A stretch of DNA of 64,000 bases from Todiramphus chloris collaris (Eukaryota; Chordata; Aves; Coraciiformes; Alcedinidae): positions 1,593,095 to 1,657,094 of the forward strand of contig JANVCC010000125.1 in the NCBI GenBank assembly GCA_025345505.1, read 5' to 3'. Within the stretch, counting starts at the first letter, position 1. Every line of letters begins with the position of its first letter. Position numbers and translations under genes: made by a program. This document shows positions 1 through 11,489 of the stretch, one piece after another. Under the pieces are notes generated by a model. The model saw only the letters and a program-made list of their open reading frames with translations, had not been told where the DNA came from and did not search any database.

Positions 1-758
1 TCTCTGAAGACTTAATACAGCAGGTCTGCCTGTGAAGCTACATCCAAAATTATGAGGTAAAAATTACTGTTCTGAGGACATTGCCAGCAGGCCCTACCTC
101 TCTCCTCCTGCTTCCTGACTCTCAGTACAAAACCCAATATATCCACAACGGTTGGTTAAGGCTACCAACGAAACCAAATATTTTCCCTGCTTTATCATGC
201 TAATGAATTTACAGTCCAGATTATCAGCTGCAGATGAGGAACTCTCAGCTCAGAGGAAAGAGAGGGGACTGTGAAACCCATCATTAGAAGCCTCCACAGC
301 CAACAAAGCAATCAGAAGCAGTCAAACCCATCCAGCCACCCCCCTTCACTGCAGCAGCGGGACTACTTCATGGTAGTGTGCGTTAGCCAGCACATATCAG
401 ATTTTCTTTGGACCATCTTTAGGGCTGCTTCTTCAACAGATAAACTTCAGGAACCAATACGGATTGATGGACAGGGTCGCTTCATGTAAATTTTAACCAA
501 AGGTCTCTTTCGCTCCCTGATGCCTGTTGTTTTGAAAGCCATGTGGTAGTTTCTAATGTCACAGACATTAGTTTCTACATTAGTTTCTAATTCTAATTCA
601 AGTTTTCTAATTCGCATCTAATTCAAGTTTCTAATGTCACTCACATGGTGTGTGTAGTTTCCCCTCCATCAGAGGTCTGCACAACTTCCCAGCAGAATAG
701 GGAAGCTCTCCTCTGCTGGGTGAACTTCAGAACTTGAAAAAATTTCAAACCATGAAAG
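1..758. other. Non-coding sequence with a short TTTCTAAT repeat cluster
   Basis: No gene seen. An imperfect cluster of TTTCTAAT / CTAATTCAAG motifs lies at 548-641, with AGTTTCTAATGTCAC present at both ends. Confidence 0.5.
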
Positions 759-822
759 AATCACAGAATTTCCTAGATTGGAAGAGACCTTTAAGACCAT
801 CTAGTCCAATCATGGACTTGCA
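759..822 (-). mobile_element. CR1 LINE 3' end fragment
   Basis: The sequence AATCACAGAATTTCCTAGATTGGAAGAGACC, continuing through ATCTAGTCCAATCAT, is the reverse complement of a CR1 3' untranslated tail. Only the last ~60 bases of the element are present, so it is severely 5'-truncated and inactive. Confidence 0.8.
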
Positions 823-2702
823 AGACCCAAAGGTAGGCCACTTCTATTCACATTCAAAACTAAGCTGTGCTGACAAAAGATGTGCCTAGAAGTTCCAGAA
901 GCCCTGTGCAGATCTTATACTGATCCTTTAAATTTTGGGTTTGCTACCAACAAATGCTTTTCATACAGGCACTGAGTCAGTGCAATGAAAAGCACTTCTG
1001 AGCCCCAGTCTGGGAACTGGGAGACATATGGCTACACAGTAAAATAAGGAACATAAGAAATCAAACCGAGGAAAATTTCCCCAAATAAAGCATGAAGGCA
1101 TGAATAAAATGACAAAAATGTCATTCACCTCTGCTGCCCAGGAGCCCTGACAGATACCCGGGGAAGAATAAACCACCTCAGACACAGCATTGTTACCTCT
1201 TCATGCAACAGGGAGTTAATGTCTGAATTACAGATGTATAAATTATCACTCCAGTCTTTAATGGCATCACACCCCCTCCATCAGGTCCAATTAGATAGAA
1301 CCATGACTTCCTAGCAGGGAAGTATGAGCTAGTAAAATCTTCCTGGTTGTAACTTCTATTTTGGAAGCAGAACTATGCATCAAATTCATGTGCTTGGCCT
1401 TGGTGCCAAACCATCTTGCCACAAACCCCAGAAATTTCAATGTTATTAATATTATTCTCTTCTTCCAGCTCTGTCCTTTAAATCTGTATTACCTCTGGCC
1501 TCACTTCCAAATATCCCGTGCTCTTTTTGGCTCCTCCTTGCCTGTCTGCACCTAAGGCATGAGCAGAAATCCCCCACAAGGGACCGAAAATGATTGCAGT
1601 GATCACTTCCCAGCCACAAAATAATTCAGAGGCACAGAAGAGGTTCGTGCTCTCCCCACCAAGTCAGCAGCACGGCTGCTTGCATCCGGAGAAGCAGCGT
1701 GCCAGACTGACAGCACATCAACCAGTCCCAACCAATGACCAGGTTTCGTTGCTACACCCAGGGGTGCGTCGATAGGCATGGCAAGATGAAAGCTGGTCCT
1801 CTCCTGGGGAGCCTTACTTATGAGCTCCCTGATACAGGAGAACATTTTAACATGGGAGTGTTTACGCCTCTTCTTTCTGCTTCTGCCAGACCAAACTTGA
1901 AGCAAACACGGTGCTGGGAGGATGTGCAGCAATCAGCATCTACTGCAAATGGCAGAGTAATAAATTCTGCACTGCAGCAACATCTCGACTAATTTGGGAA
2001 CAGTTACAGCTTTCAGGAAGAAAAGATGTAACTGACCTGAGCTTTCAGCCACTGGTTCTTGTTACGTCCTCCCCGGCCAAGTCACTCAAATCCACATGAC
2101 CTCGCCGATGCTTTTAAATATATATTGTTTAAAACTACTTCCTTGTCCTCAACTTCATGTAATATTCTGTTAATCCTTTGCTTTATCCATCAATCCCATC
2201 AGCAACTGCTTTGCATTTATGTCCATATGGTTCCTGGAGAATTTTAGTATCCACCAGAACTGCTCTATTTTCCTTTTACAGTTGCACTAGGAACGATGAC
2301 TTTTCACTGACACCTGCTACAGGAGATCAGCCAGCTCCTAATCCCTTGTAGAGTGTGACTTTTTAATGCAAATGTCATTCAATACGCGATAACAATGCCT
2401 AAGAACAAACGGATTATACCTAGGTAGTTACCATGTCAACCAAACTCTGACTTTCCACAGGAAGAAAGAAGTTGTGTTAGAGATGACCTCTTTCTCATAA
2501 AATTATAATCCTCGAATAGGGATACATAATAATTCCCATTCTGTAATACTTTATTCACTGCCTTCAGTGCCAATTTTGGGTTTTTTTCTTGTGAGACCAG
2601 GCAAACTGCTCTACAGCTATACACTGGAATCATTTTTCATTTCTTAATCATCAACATTTCTAAGTGCCATAATTATTGTTGTACTAAGAAGCTGCATGTA
2701 TA
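823..2702. other. No feature recognised
   Basis: Only short ORFs without recognisable domains or coding character. No repeat family recognised. Confidence 0.5.
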
Positions 2703-2963
2703 GAAGTCTGCAGATGACACCAGGCTGAGTGGTGCAGTTGACACACCTGAGAGAAGGGATGCCAACCAGAGGTACCTGGACAGGTTCAAGAAGTGGGTCC
2801 ATGTGAACTTCATGAGGTTCAACAAGACCAAGTGCAAGGTCCTGAATCTGCATCGGGGCGATCCTCGGTGTCCACGCAGGCTGAGGGATGATGTGATTGA
2901 GAACAGCCCTGCGGAGAAGGACTTCAGGGGGTGGTGGACGAAAAGCTGGACATGGGCCAACAA
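2703..2963 (+). mobile_element. CR1 LINE fragment, reverse-transcriptase region
   Basis: The plus strand encodes the C-terminal part of CR1 reverse transcriptase: it starts SADDTRLSGAVDTPE, which holds the catalytic Asp pair of the F/YADD box, and continues through a region like RYLDRFKKWVHVNFMRFN. It lacks both the upstream polymerase and the 3' tail and is cut off exactly where the neighbouring minus-strand CR1 begins. It is a dead copy. Confidence 0.85.
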
Positions 2964-2964
2964 T

Positions 2965-3210
2965 CATAGAATCACAGAATGGTAGGGGTTGGAAGGGACC
3001 TCTGGAGATCGAGTCCAACCCCCCTGCCAGAGCAGGGGCACCCAGGGCAGCCCACACAGGAACAGATCCAGGTGGGTCTTGAAATGTCTCCAGAGAAGGA
3101 GACTCCACAGCCTCTCTGGGCAGCCTGGGCCAGGCTCTGTCACTCTCACAGTGAAGTTTTACCTCAAGTGGAGGTGGAACTTCCTGTGTTCCAGTTTCTG
3201 CTGGTAGAAC
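2965..3210 (-). mobile_element. CR1 LINE 3' end, 5'-truncated
   Basis: Starts with the inverted CR1 tail (TCATAGAATCACAGAATGG), then the typical 3' region with GTTGGAAGGGACCTCTGGAGA and CCAACCCCCCTGCCAGAGC, continuing to about TTCCTGTGTTCCAGTTTCTG. It abuts the end of the opposite-strand CR1 piece, so it probably inserted into that older copy. Confidence 0.85.
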
Positions 3211-3659
3211 TCCTCCATGAAATCCTCCTCTGGATCCTGCTCAGCGCTGAACGCGCTGGCTTAGTTTGCATGAGCTTCTCGTTCAAGGAAGCACAATGTA
3301 GTTTTCTGAAAGTGATCTAACTGCAGATAACACCCTTTTCTGCAAGAAAAATCACACTGAGATCTGTTTGATGATAATGAGTCATTTAAGCCACTTTTAC
3401 ATCTCATCCTTTAGAATATTCCCTATGAAAAAATCCCCAAACTGTCAAATATTTTAAAATTAAAAGAGACAGTCTGTCTTACAGAGTCTGGGCACTGTAA
3501 GAGACATGTCAGAAGAGCATGTCAGCTCAGGAACTTTCACTAGCATTAAATTAACATTAATAACATCTTGTTGGGAAACTGTAATAATGAGGCTGTGAGT
3601 TTGGAAAAGAACAATGTGAATGATCTGATGAGTTTCAGTTTCTTCGCCTCTGAGCCATT

Positions 3660-4080
3660 TCAGAAGAAAGTCAAGGAAAAGGGATACAAAAAAGAAGGAA
3701 AAGTAAAGAAGAAGGTGACTCGGGCAAAGGGGAGGTGGGGAGGGAGCTGGGAAAGGGGGGGGATGGGACAGACGGACGAGGAGGGGGTGGGGAGAGGAAA
3801 GGAAAAAGGAAAAAGAGAAAAGAGAGAGAAGGGAAGAGAAAAGAGAGAAAAGGAAAGAGAAAAGAGAGAGAAGGAAAGAGAAAAGAGAGAGAAGGANNNN
3901 NNNNNNAGAGAAAAGAGAGAGAAGGAAAGAGAAAAGAGAGAGAAGGAAAGAGACAAGAAAATCAGAAGGGGAAAAGGAAAAAAAAAAAGAAAAAAAAAGA
4001 AAAAATTAGTGCAGAAAGAAAAGAGAGAGAAAAGAGAAAAAGGAAAGGCAAAGAGAAAGGCAAAGGGAAAAGGGCTAGTC
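3660..4080 (+). repeat. Polypurine tract (GGAAAGAGAAAAGAGAGA-like), with an N gap
   Basis: About 400 bases of nearly pure A/G on the plus strand, with a core at 3820-3960 of repeated GAAAAGAGAGAGAAGGAAA units. The 10-base N run at 3897-3906 sits inside the core, so true length and unit number are unknown. The Lys/Glu/Arg-rich and Phe/Leu/Ser-rich ORFs over it are low-complexity artefacts. Confidence 0.9.
3897..3906. other. Assembly gap (10 N)
   Basis: Ten undetermined bases within the purine repeat; the gap size may be a placeholder or a collapsed repeat. Confidence 0.95.
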
Positions 4081-4257
4081 TGACACACAAAGATTCATTT
4101 AGGGTCTATAAACACACAAGCAAAGAAATTCTTTTGCACTGCAGTGGGCTATTAAATCTGCCAAACTCTCCCTTGAAAAATGAAGTGAGACAAATTGAAA
4201 CCACAAGGCAGTTTTCCCCTTTCTGACTTTCCCTTTCCCCACCTCTGCGCTGGCTCG

Positions 4258-4358
4258 TATAAGGAGGGCATGAGGCTCTCCCTTGGCTGAGAGCCCCAGC
4301 CTGTCAGCACATCTGCCATGGGGCTGAGCAGCAACTGAGCCAGCCCCAGCAGGCAGGT
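4258..4358 (+). promoter_or_regulatory. Candidate TATA promoter, short exon and splice donor
   Basis: A TATA-like box (TATAAGG, 4258-4264) is followed about 30 bases later by G/C-richer sequence, an ATG at 4318 with a six-codon ORF ending in TGA, and a consensus 5' splice site CAG/GTAAGG (exon end 4356). The arrangement is on the plus strand, antisense to COL22A1 and inside its presumed intron. Spacing between TATA box, transcript start and donor is right for a small first exon. It could be chance; there is no transcript evidence in the sequence. Confidence 0.25.
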
Positions 4359-5522
4359 AAGGACTGTGGTGTTCCCTACTCGCCCCCCAAGCCCATGCAT
4401 CTCCATTTCTACTTGTACCATAGGAAGAGCAAGAATTACTGGCAGCACAGCCTTCTTCACGAGTCCAACCTGAGCAGCTCTTTCCTAAAACACCCTTTTG
4501 AAGGTAACTCCCTCACTTGGGAAGTCTGGGTCAAGTCACAGCATCGAGTTTCTTACAGTGATCCCTGGCCAGCAATGGTGTGATCCTGCTGCCCCTTAAG
4601 GTTTCCTATTGAGAAACCTTCCCTGTAAAGTGCCAAAACCAAACCCCAGTTGCCAGTGCTCCATCCTTTTGTCCTTAGGACTCTGCTGAAACAGATTCTT
4701 CATTTCTGTTTTCATTCTTTCAAGAATAAGTAAGCCCTCAGCTGCCAAGGGCTTCTCTAGGGACTTGTGTATAATGAATGCTGAACACGTGTAGCTGTCA
4801 AGTTACACAAGAATAGAGTAGAGAGGTGAGAATAGAAACACAGGAAGGTTAAAGCAAACTTTATTTATTACCACGTTTCTTTTTTTTTTTTTCCCCCTTT
4901 TTCCCCTCCAAACTGAGAATTTTAGCATTGCAGAATCTCAACAGCACCCAGCACGTTGCCAAAGATTCAGCTCCTCTCGACATTTTCATCATTATTCCAT
5001 TCCTGCAACAGGAAAGTCTCCACCTAGCATGACATTCCTAACCTCGACATTTAAGGTGTCTCGTCCCGAGAGCAATCTTTAGCCCACCACAGCTCCCATC
5101 CACGAACCAGGAAAGAGTTCACACATCCAGGCCTCATTAAAAGCTGCCTCCCCAAAATTTAGACCACGCTTCAAAAACGTTTGCAAGGAATGACTGTTCT
5201 TTAGCCACTGTGCAAAGATGAACTCTGAATCTTTTGTGCTGTTCAGAGCTAAACAACAATCGAGCAAGAGAGAGAGATGTGGGGGTTCAAGGGAGGGAAG
5301 AGGACACCTGCAGAGAGCAAGCTTCATTTTTTTCTGTAGCTCAAGATTGCAATTTTTTTTCCACTGCACCCTACCCTTAAAGGGGAAGATCCTGGCAAGA
5401 TTTTTTTTGCCTGAAATTAAGAAGATTTTGTGAAAGTAGTTTCTCGAGAGGAGCTTTCCCAGACCCCATTAGCTCTGCTCTTCAATTAGATGGTTCTCTG
5501 TGCAGCAGTTCCTCCAGCACAC

Positions 5523-5548
5523 TTAACTCCCTGCAGTCAGGGAGTTAA
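5523..5548. repeat. Perfect 11-bp inverted repeat (hairpin)
   Basis: TTAACTCCCTG (5523-5533) and CAGGGAGTTAA (5538-5548) are exact reverse complements separated by CAGT. Related GTTAAAAAGT motifs follow to about 5595. Confidence 0.8.
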
Positions 5549-6476
5549 AAAGTGATTAAAAAGTTAGTTTAAAAGGAGTTAAAAAGTTAAAAGTGACTCT
5601 TTTATATAGCACCACCTCTATTTATTCTTCTTGTCTTTTATAAGGCATCGTACAAGGACCATTATGAAGTCTCAACATTTTATGTCTTTCCCCCCCCAAC
5701 TCTTCTTAAAACACTATTTCTTTTTAAAAAAATACATCCACACTCTGCCCACATTCACTAAATACTTTTTGCAGATATTCATTGACAGATATTCTTCCCC
5801 AGCCAAGGAAATGATCCTTAAAGTGCCACCCGCCCCTGGAAACAATTTCATAAAGAAAAAAAAAACCCAAAACAACACAACAAAAACTGGCATAATTTTC
5901 AACTACCGTGCTGGCACTGACAGTGTAATGATACTGCAATTGCTTCTATACTAACGTTGTAATTTGGAGCAAGGTGTAGGTAAAACACAGCATCCCAGCA
6001 ATTATATGATTCCACCTTGCAATTTAACGCCCTTCTGCAATCCTCTCTCCACGTCTGAAATCACACTATCTTCACATTTTCAAGTTTAAAGCCCATCAGT
6101 GCCAGGAAAATCACCTGTTCATGGCCACTGCAGCCACGGTGGCTTCAGCCAAGCTGGCTTCTGCCTTTTTCTATTCAAATAACGCCTGCGCTGCCTTGTG
6201 AATGAGGTTCCCATATGTGCACACCAAGACCCTTTCTCACCATGGAAATGGAATGATGAAGCCTCCCCGCAGCTCAGCTTATAGATTGAGCAAACACAGC
6301 TACGTCCCACCCTGCTCCTTATAGAATCCCAAGGCTGCCTCTGAAACATTACCCTAAAATGCACACCCAGCCAGCTGAACTGCCCTCCAGGGTTTGCTGG
6401 CCACTGGGCAGGTCCTGGGTGACTGCAGTGGGAGTGTAGATATCTGCACTGGCAGTGCTCCCTCCTCCTTTGTCAG

Positions 6477-6632
6477 CACAGAATCATAGAATACTTTTGG
6501 CTGGAAGAGACCTTCAAGATCATCAAGTCCAACCTCATTCCTAGCCCCTACCAAAACCCACTAAACCACGTCCCTAAGCACAACATCTGCCCGGCTCTTA
6601 AAACACTTCCAAGGATGGTGACTCCAGAAGCA
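6477..6632 (-). mobile_element. CR1 LINE 3' end fragment
   Basis: Inverted CR1 tail (ACAGAATCATAGAATAC) followed by GGCTGGAAGAGACCTTCAAG and AAGTCCAACC, extending about 155 bases. Strongly truncated. Confidence 0.85.
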
Positions 6633-9548
6633 GCCAGAAAACGTGGTTCTTTGAGTAACAACAGATTCAGAGCCTGGCACTGCTCAGGAGATGTTTTATT
6701 CCACACTGAGGACAAGGTAAACTACTGCTAGGAAGGTATTATACCCCGGAGAGCATTCGTGCAACATGCGTTTAAGGACCCAGGCAAGAGGATATTCTTC
6801 TTTGTCTCCTGCAGGAATGGAGGAGCGAGGCTCTTTCAGAGGGCAATTCAGAACAGAAGCCCAATTTAGGTGCTCTGATTTACCCCTGAGAAAGCTCTTC
6901 CTGTTGGTTACAGGGGAAAGCCAAGGACACAGGGTTCCCAAGTCAGACGCCTATCAACGGCACCACAGTTACATCCATCTAATTAAAACGAGCATGGCTG
7001 GGCACTGAAGCCAAGGCATGTTCACGTCCATGTCTATACTACAAAACGGTCCTAGCCCCCAAGAAAAGGTGGCTGCTGACCGTGAACACTCCTTGACACA
7101 TTCTAAATACCCATCTGGGCCCTAGAAATGTTCCAGGAGAGCATTAGCTTGCCTGGGTCAAACCGTACCAGACACCGGTGCAGATGAGCGCATTACATTG
7201 CCCCAGAATCCTTCTGGCCACATTTACAGTTACTAGTTTAGATACAGCCCATAAATGCCATCCTTAGCTAAGAGCTCTGTCATAAAGATCAAAAGGAGCC
7301 TCTTGGGCAAAAATGCTAAATTCATTTTATGGTCACCAGTTTTTAAACGCATTCCGTTCAACCACAAAAGTGGGAAAGGGGCTGAGTGCATGGGCAAGAA
7401 ATGTACCTGGTTTAAGGAGGGACAGGGGAACTGCAGGGAGTTATGGCACTTGCAAAGCACTTGAAGACTTTTGAAGGTAAAAAAAACCCCAAACAACAAC
7501 AAAAAAAAACAACCCAAAAGGTTAAATTCCTGTCCTACAATTTGCTTCCTGTTGACATAAGTGTGAAAAATACTGTTTTTTCCCCTACAACGTGGCAGGC
7601 TGTGCTGTGCATTTATGCCACCTTCTCACCAAGCTTTTCTCTCTTCTCCTTTTGTCATCATCTACTACCTTTTTGATTTCTCACTCCCGTCTGTCCTGTA
7701 CTCTGCATCCTCATTCCAAAAGGGACCATCCTGCACACCAACAGCACAGATGAAGCAACGACGACACAACCCCCACACGCAGGGAACGCGTCCAACAGTC
7801 CAAAAGCCCTATGTCCAGGTTGATCCCACACTCTAAACCTTAGCCCATCTTCAGATGTCCTCGGAAATTTCCTTGAGAAGCTCCTGAATCTTGGTGAGGA
7901 CCCATCTTTCTAAGAGATACTCAGACTGCAGGAGTCACCGGTAGCCTTTCCCTCTCTAATGCACCCACACAAATGCAAGAAACTCAGTGGATGGCTGAGA
8001 GTAGACATATATTGTCAAGGGGACTGATGTAATTAGCACCATTTAAGTGAGTAGCATACAGAATTAATTTGCACGTGCTCCCACAGGGAATAAATGGCAT
8101 TATGGGAACTGTGAATACAGCATCAGGCCTCGGCACATCCAAGATAATTTGCTTGCGTCTGCCCCGAAACAAATACACAGACTGTGTGCCAAGGAGCTCG
8201 TCGGCAAACAGCACAAGGCTTGGAGGAAAGCAATTAGCAGCTGCAGCTCTCTCCACCCAGGCTGTGAGCTGATTGCTCCTCTGGGGTACAAGTCCATCCC
8301 TTTCTCTTGTTGCTTGTCCCACCTTGGGAAAGAGGTGAAGATTCACCCTGCAAAGAGGGCTTGACTCCAGTGAACCACAGGGTTTTTCCACCAATCATGG
8401 CCTTAGCAGAGAAAATGTCATGAAAATGTCTTCGTGTTGATGACCTACAAAATATTCAACAGGATGACAGGTGGAGTTGAGTCGGAGCACATCCTCCAGG
8501 AACCAGCAGCCCCAGCAACAAGTCCTTCCCCAGGAGCTGCTTTCTGTGCACAGATGACTGACATCACTCCTGATTCAGCTACTGGGCTCCCTGGGACAAT
8601 TTCAGCTGTGTTCACTGCCTGTACTTCATAGCCTGGAGTTAGAAGGGTGCTGCAAGGCTCAGAAAGCTTCCTGCTTGCCCCTCTGTCCTTGACAAAGAAC
8701 AAGGATCAAAGGTACTACTCACCTAGCTGCAGAGCGATAAAGGCTCCCGAAAGTGCAGGAAGAAGAGATCAGCACGTGGTGCCTCTCGTGGGATGTAGGT
8801 AAGGATGTGGATGGCAACAGAAAGCACTCCAGGAAGGCTGTCTAATCCACTGACCATCTCATGGCTGCAGAACTGCCAAGCATCCCAAAAATTCCGCTGT
8901 TCTCTCTCCTCACTCATGAAGTTTTTATAAAATAAGGCTTTTTCTCTTCCTGGATTTTGCACCACTGAATATGGGTCATTTCCAATATCCTCCACCGTAA
9001 TAAACAAATGATTGACTTCTGTGGTCCATCAGAAGAGCTGAGCTGAAACATCCGTGCTTTGTGCTCCTTTAGAACTAAACAGAACTCCGTACTACATGTG
9101 CAAGTGTTGGACTGTAGAAATAGAAGGGAAAGCATCTCCGCTAACAAGAACAGACCTCTCTTACCTTTTCTCCTAGGCTATAAAACAAGTAATTATGGAA
9201 GCAAAATTTTGCCATCAGCAACAGGGAGATGGAAGCAACAGTAGAAAAAAATTAAATAAATAAAAGGCTAAATCTCTTACAGCAATGGCTGGTTTCAGGA
9301 TAGACTCCAACGTTGTACAACAACACAAGAGAGAAGGTGGTTTTGTTCCATTTGTTTGGGTTTTTTTTTTTTTCCCAAGTAGCAATTCTGTGTTGGGCCC
9401 GTAATTGAAACAACGGAGATCAAAAATAAACTGGGTTTGAAGCTTCGGTAGGTTGGCTCTCACTTTGTTAAATGGCTATGAAAACAATGGCTTCACCAGA
9501 ATAACGGTAAGAAATCCAGGTATGGATCCATTTCTGCTCTGGTTTTGT
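6633..9548. other. No feature recognised
   Basis: About 2.9 kb with only short ORFs lacking domains; A-rich runs with embedded CCC near 7485-7520. No repeat family recognised. Confidence 0.5.
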
Positions 9549-9908
9549 CCTGCTCTGGCAGTGGGGTTGGACTCGATCTTCAGATCATCAGGCCCTGGGC
9601 AGCCTGTTCCAAGGCCTCACCACACTCTCAGGAAAGAGATTTTTCCTCATATCCAACCTAAACCTCCCCTGGTGCAACGTAAGCCCATTTCCACTAGTTA
9701 CCTGGGAGAAGAGACCAACACCCACCTCACTCCAGCCTCCCTCAGGGAGCTGCAGAGAGCAAGAAGGTCTCCTCTCAGCCTCCTCTTCTCCAGACTGACC
9801 AACCCCAGGTCCCTCAGCAGCTCCACTGCCCTTCTCTGAACTCGCTCCAGCACCTCAGTGTCTTTTTTATCCTGTGGTGCCCAAAGCTGAACCCAGTGCC
9901 CAGTGCAG
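9549..9908 (-). mobile_element. CR1 LINE fragment with a chimeric edge
   Basis: From about 9593 the sequence is an inverted internal CR1 3' region (CTGGGCAGCCTGTTCCAAGG, later CTCAGCCTCCTCTTCTCCAG and CTCCAGCACCTCAGTGTC). The first ~40 bases (9549-9590, GTCCTGCTCTGGCAGTGGGG onward) match a CR1 tail in the plus orientation. The tail of the minus copy is missing at the junction, so two insertions or a rearrangement are joined here. Confidence 0.75.
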
Positions 9909-10258
9909 GAGCACGATCACTTCTCTACTGCTGGAAAGCTATTCATGTGAGAACAAGGTACCATCACAAGCTGTTGGCTTTCAGAGACCAGTAAACGTAC
10001 CAGTTCTGACTTCCACTATGCTACAGAATCCAACTGGACAAAGACATTATTCAAGATGGCTGAAGGATGGCAAAATCAAGCCCAGTTCCCGATTCCTTAC
10101 ACGAAAGGAGTTTAAAAGGGTCATTGATGTCAACGTTTGGCATCTTTACAGATGTAAGGACCTTTAAAGACTATCTGGGTTTTACAGCTCTCAAACAGAC
10201 TTTTAAAAAGCCAGGCTGAAAGCATCGGGTTCACTTCTGACTTGTTTTTTGAAAGACA
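9909..10258. other. No feature recognised
   Basis: About 350 bases of ordinary non-coding sequence between two CR1 fragments. Confidence 0.5.
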
Positions 10259-10485
10259 GAACCATAGAATTGTCAGGGCTGGAAGGGACCTTAAAGATCA
10301 TCTGGTTCCAACCCCGCTGCCATGGGCAGGGACCCCTCCCACTAGAGCAGGTTGCTCACAGCCCCATCCAGCCTGGGCTTAAACACTTCCAAGGATGGGG
10401 CTCCCACCACCTCTCTGGGCAACCTGTGCCAGTGTCTCACCAGCCTCATGGGGAAGAAATCTCTAGTTTTAATCCATTCCCCAGA
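10259..10485 (-). mobile_element. CR1 LINE 3' end (TGGTTCCAACC subtype)
   Basis: Begins ACCATAGAATTGTCAGGG and has CATCTGGTTCCAACCCCGC and CACTAGAGCAGGTTGCTCAC. It is very similar to the copies at 19318 and 41802, so the three belong to one CR1 subfamily. Confidence 0.85.
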
Positions 10486-11108
10486 CACAGGTAACTTCAG
10501 TGCAATATTAATTTTATCCAAACAGCCTTGCAGAACTTTATACACATGCCAGTTCCCATGCATGCCACCAGGCCCATCCCTAAGGATGTCTGCATGAGAT
10601 CTGTGCACTTCATTCCCATGGGCACTCAACAGGAGTCTCTCTTCTGAAGCCTAAAAGCAGCTGAAAGAAAAGCAACTAAGTGGAAAGTGCTTCTGAGGGG
10701 TTCTGCCCCCTCCTCTCTCCACTGCACAAAGGATGTTAGAACAGGAGTCTGGAAAGCAAGCATGTGGGGACTATAAATCAAAGCAGGCACAAGCTGAGCT
10801 GTTTTCCTTGAGGCAGGTGCACATAGTTCACATGCAATCTTCCTCTTCCTTCCCCTGTCTACAGAGTTTATCCCGCTCAGAACCGTCAATCATTCATTTT
10901 AAAGGAGAGGGAAAAAAGAGGTCTGAAATGATTCTTCAGACAAGACAACTCTGTAAGAAGAGAGAATCAACCCAGAATACAAAAGGGAAACAATCCAAGA
11001 GACAGGAAGCACACGAGGATGAATCAGCAACTAGAGCCCTGCCACTTCTGGATACTGAGGCATTCATTCTCCACTAAGAGCCCATCTAAGCCAGCAAAGC
11101 TCCTCTGC
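10486..11108. other. No feature recognised
   Basis: Non-coding sequence; no repeat or domain recognised. Confidence 0.5.
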
Positions 11109-11127
11109 CATCATCATCATCATCATA
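11109..11127 (+). repeat. (ATC)n microsatellite
   Basis: Six tandem ATC/CAT triplets directly beside the inverted CR1 tail at 11132, perhaps grown from it. Confidence 0.85.
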
Positions 11128-11131
11128 GATC

Positions 11132-11482
11132 ATCACAGAATCATCAAGGTTGGAAACGGCCTTCAAGACCATCAAGTCCAACCGTCTACCCAACATTTTC
11201 ATGTCCACTAAACCCTGTCCTGAAATGCCACATCCAGATGGTTTTTGAACCCCTGCAGGGATGGCAATTCCACCCCCTCCCTGGGCAGCCTGTTCCAAGG
11301 CCTCACCACTCTCTCAGCAAAGAAATTGTTCCTCATATCCAACCTAAACCTCCCCTGGTGCAACTTCAGCCCATTTCCTCTCATCCTATCACTAGTTACC
11401 TGGGAGAAGAGACCAACACCCACCTCACTACAACATCCTAGAATGCCCTGGGGTTGGAAGCGACCTCCAAAGTTCATCTTAT
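11132..11482 (-). mobile_element. CR1 LINE 3' end plus adjoining second CR1 tail
   Basis: 11132-11432 is an inverted CR1 3' end (ATCACAGAATCATCAAGGTT, CCTCCCTGGGCAGCCTGTTC, CACTAGTTACCTGGGAGAAG). At 11434 a second inverted tail starts (ATCCTAGAATGCCCTGGGGT, then GGAAGCGACCTCCAAAG), so another short copy inserted next to or within the first. Confidence 0.8.
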
Positions 11483-11489
11483 GTCCTGT

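Larger units (their letters stand above)
4090..6476. other. Non-coding; one short hairpin
   Basis: Apart from the TATA/donor arrangement at 4258-4358 and a perfect inverted repeat at 5523-5548, only short, unconvincing ORFs and homopolymer runs (T-run near 4880, A-run near 5860). Confidence 0.5.

Noticed and set aside
3568-4226. Lys/Glu/Arg-rich ORFs on the plus strand and Phe/Leu/Ser-rich ORF on the minus strand
   Set aside because: Translations of a low-complexity purine tract containing an N gap.
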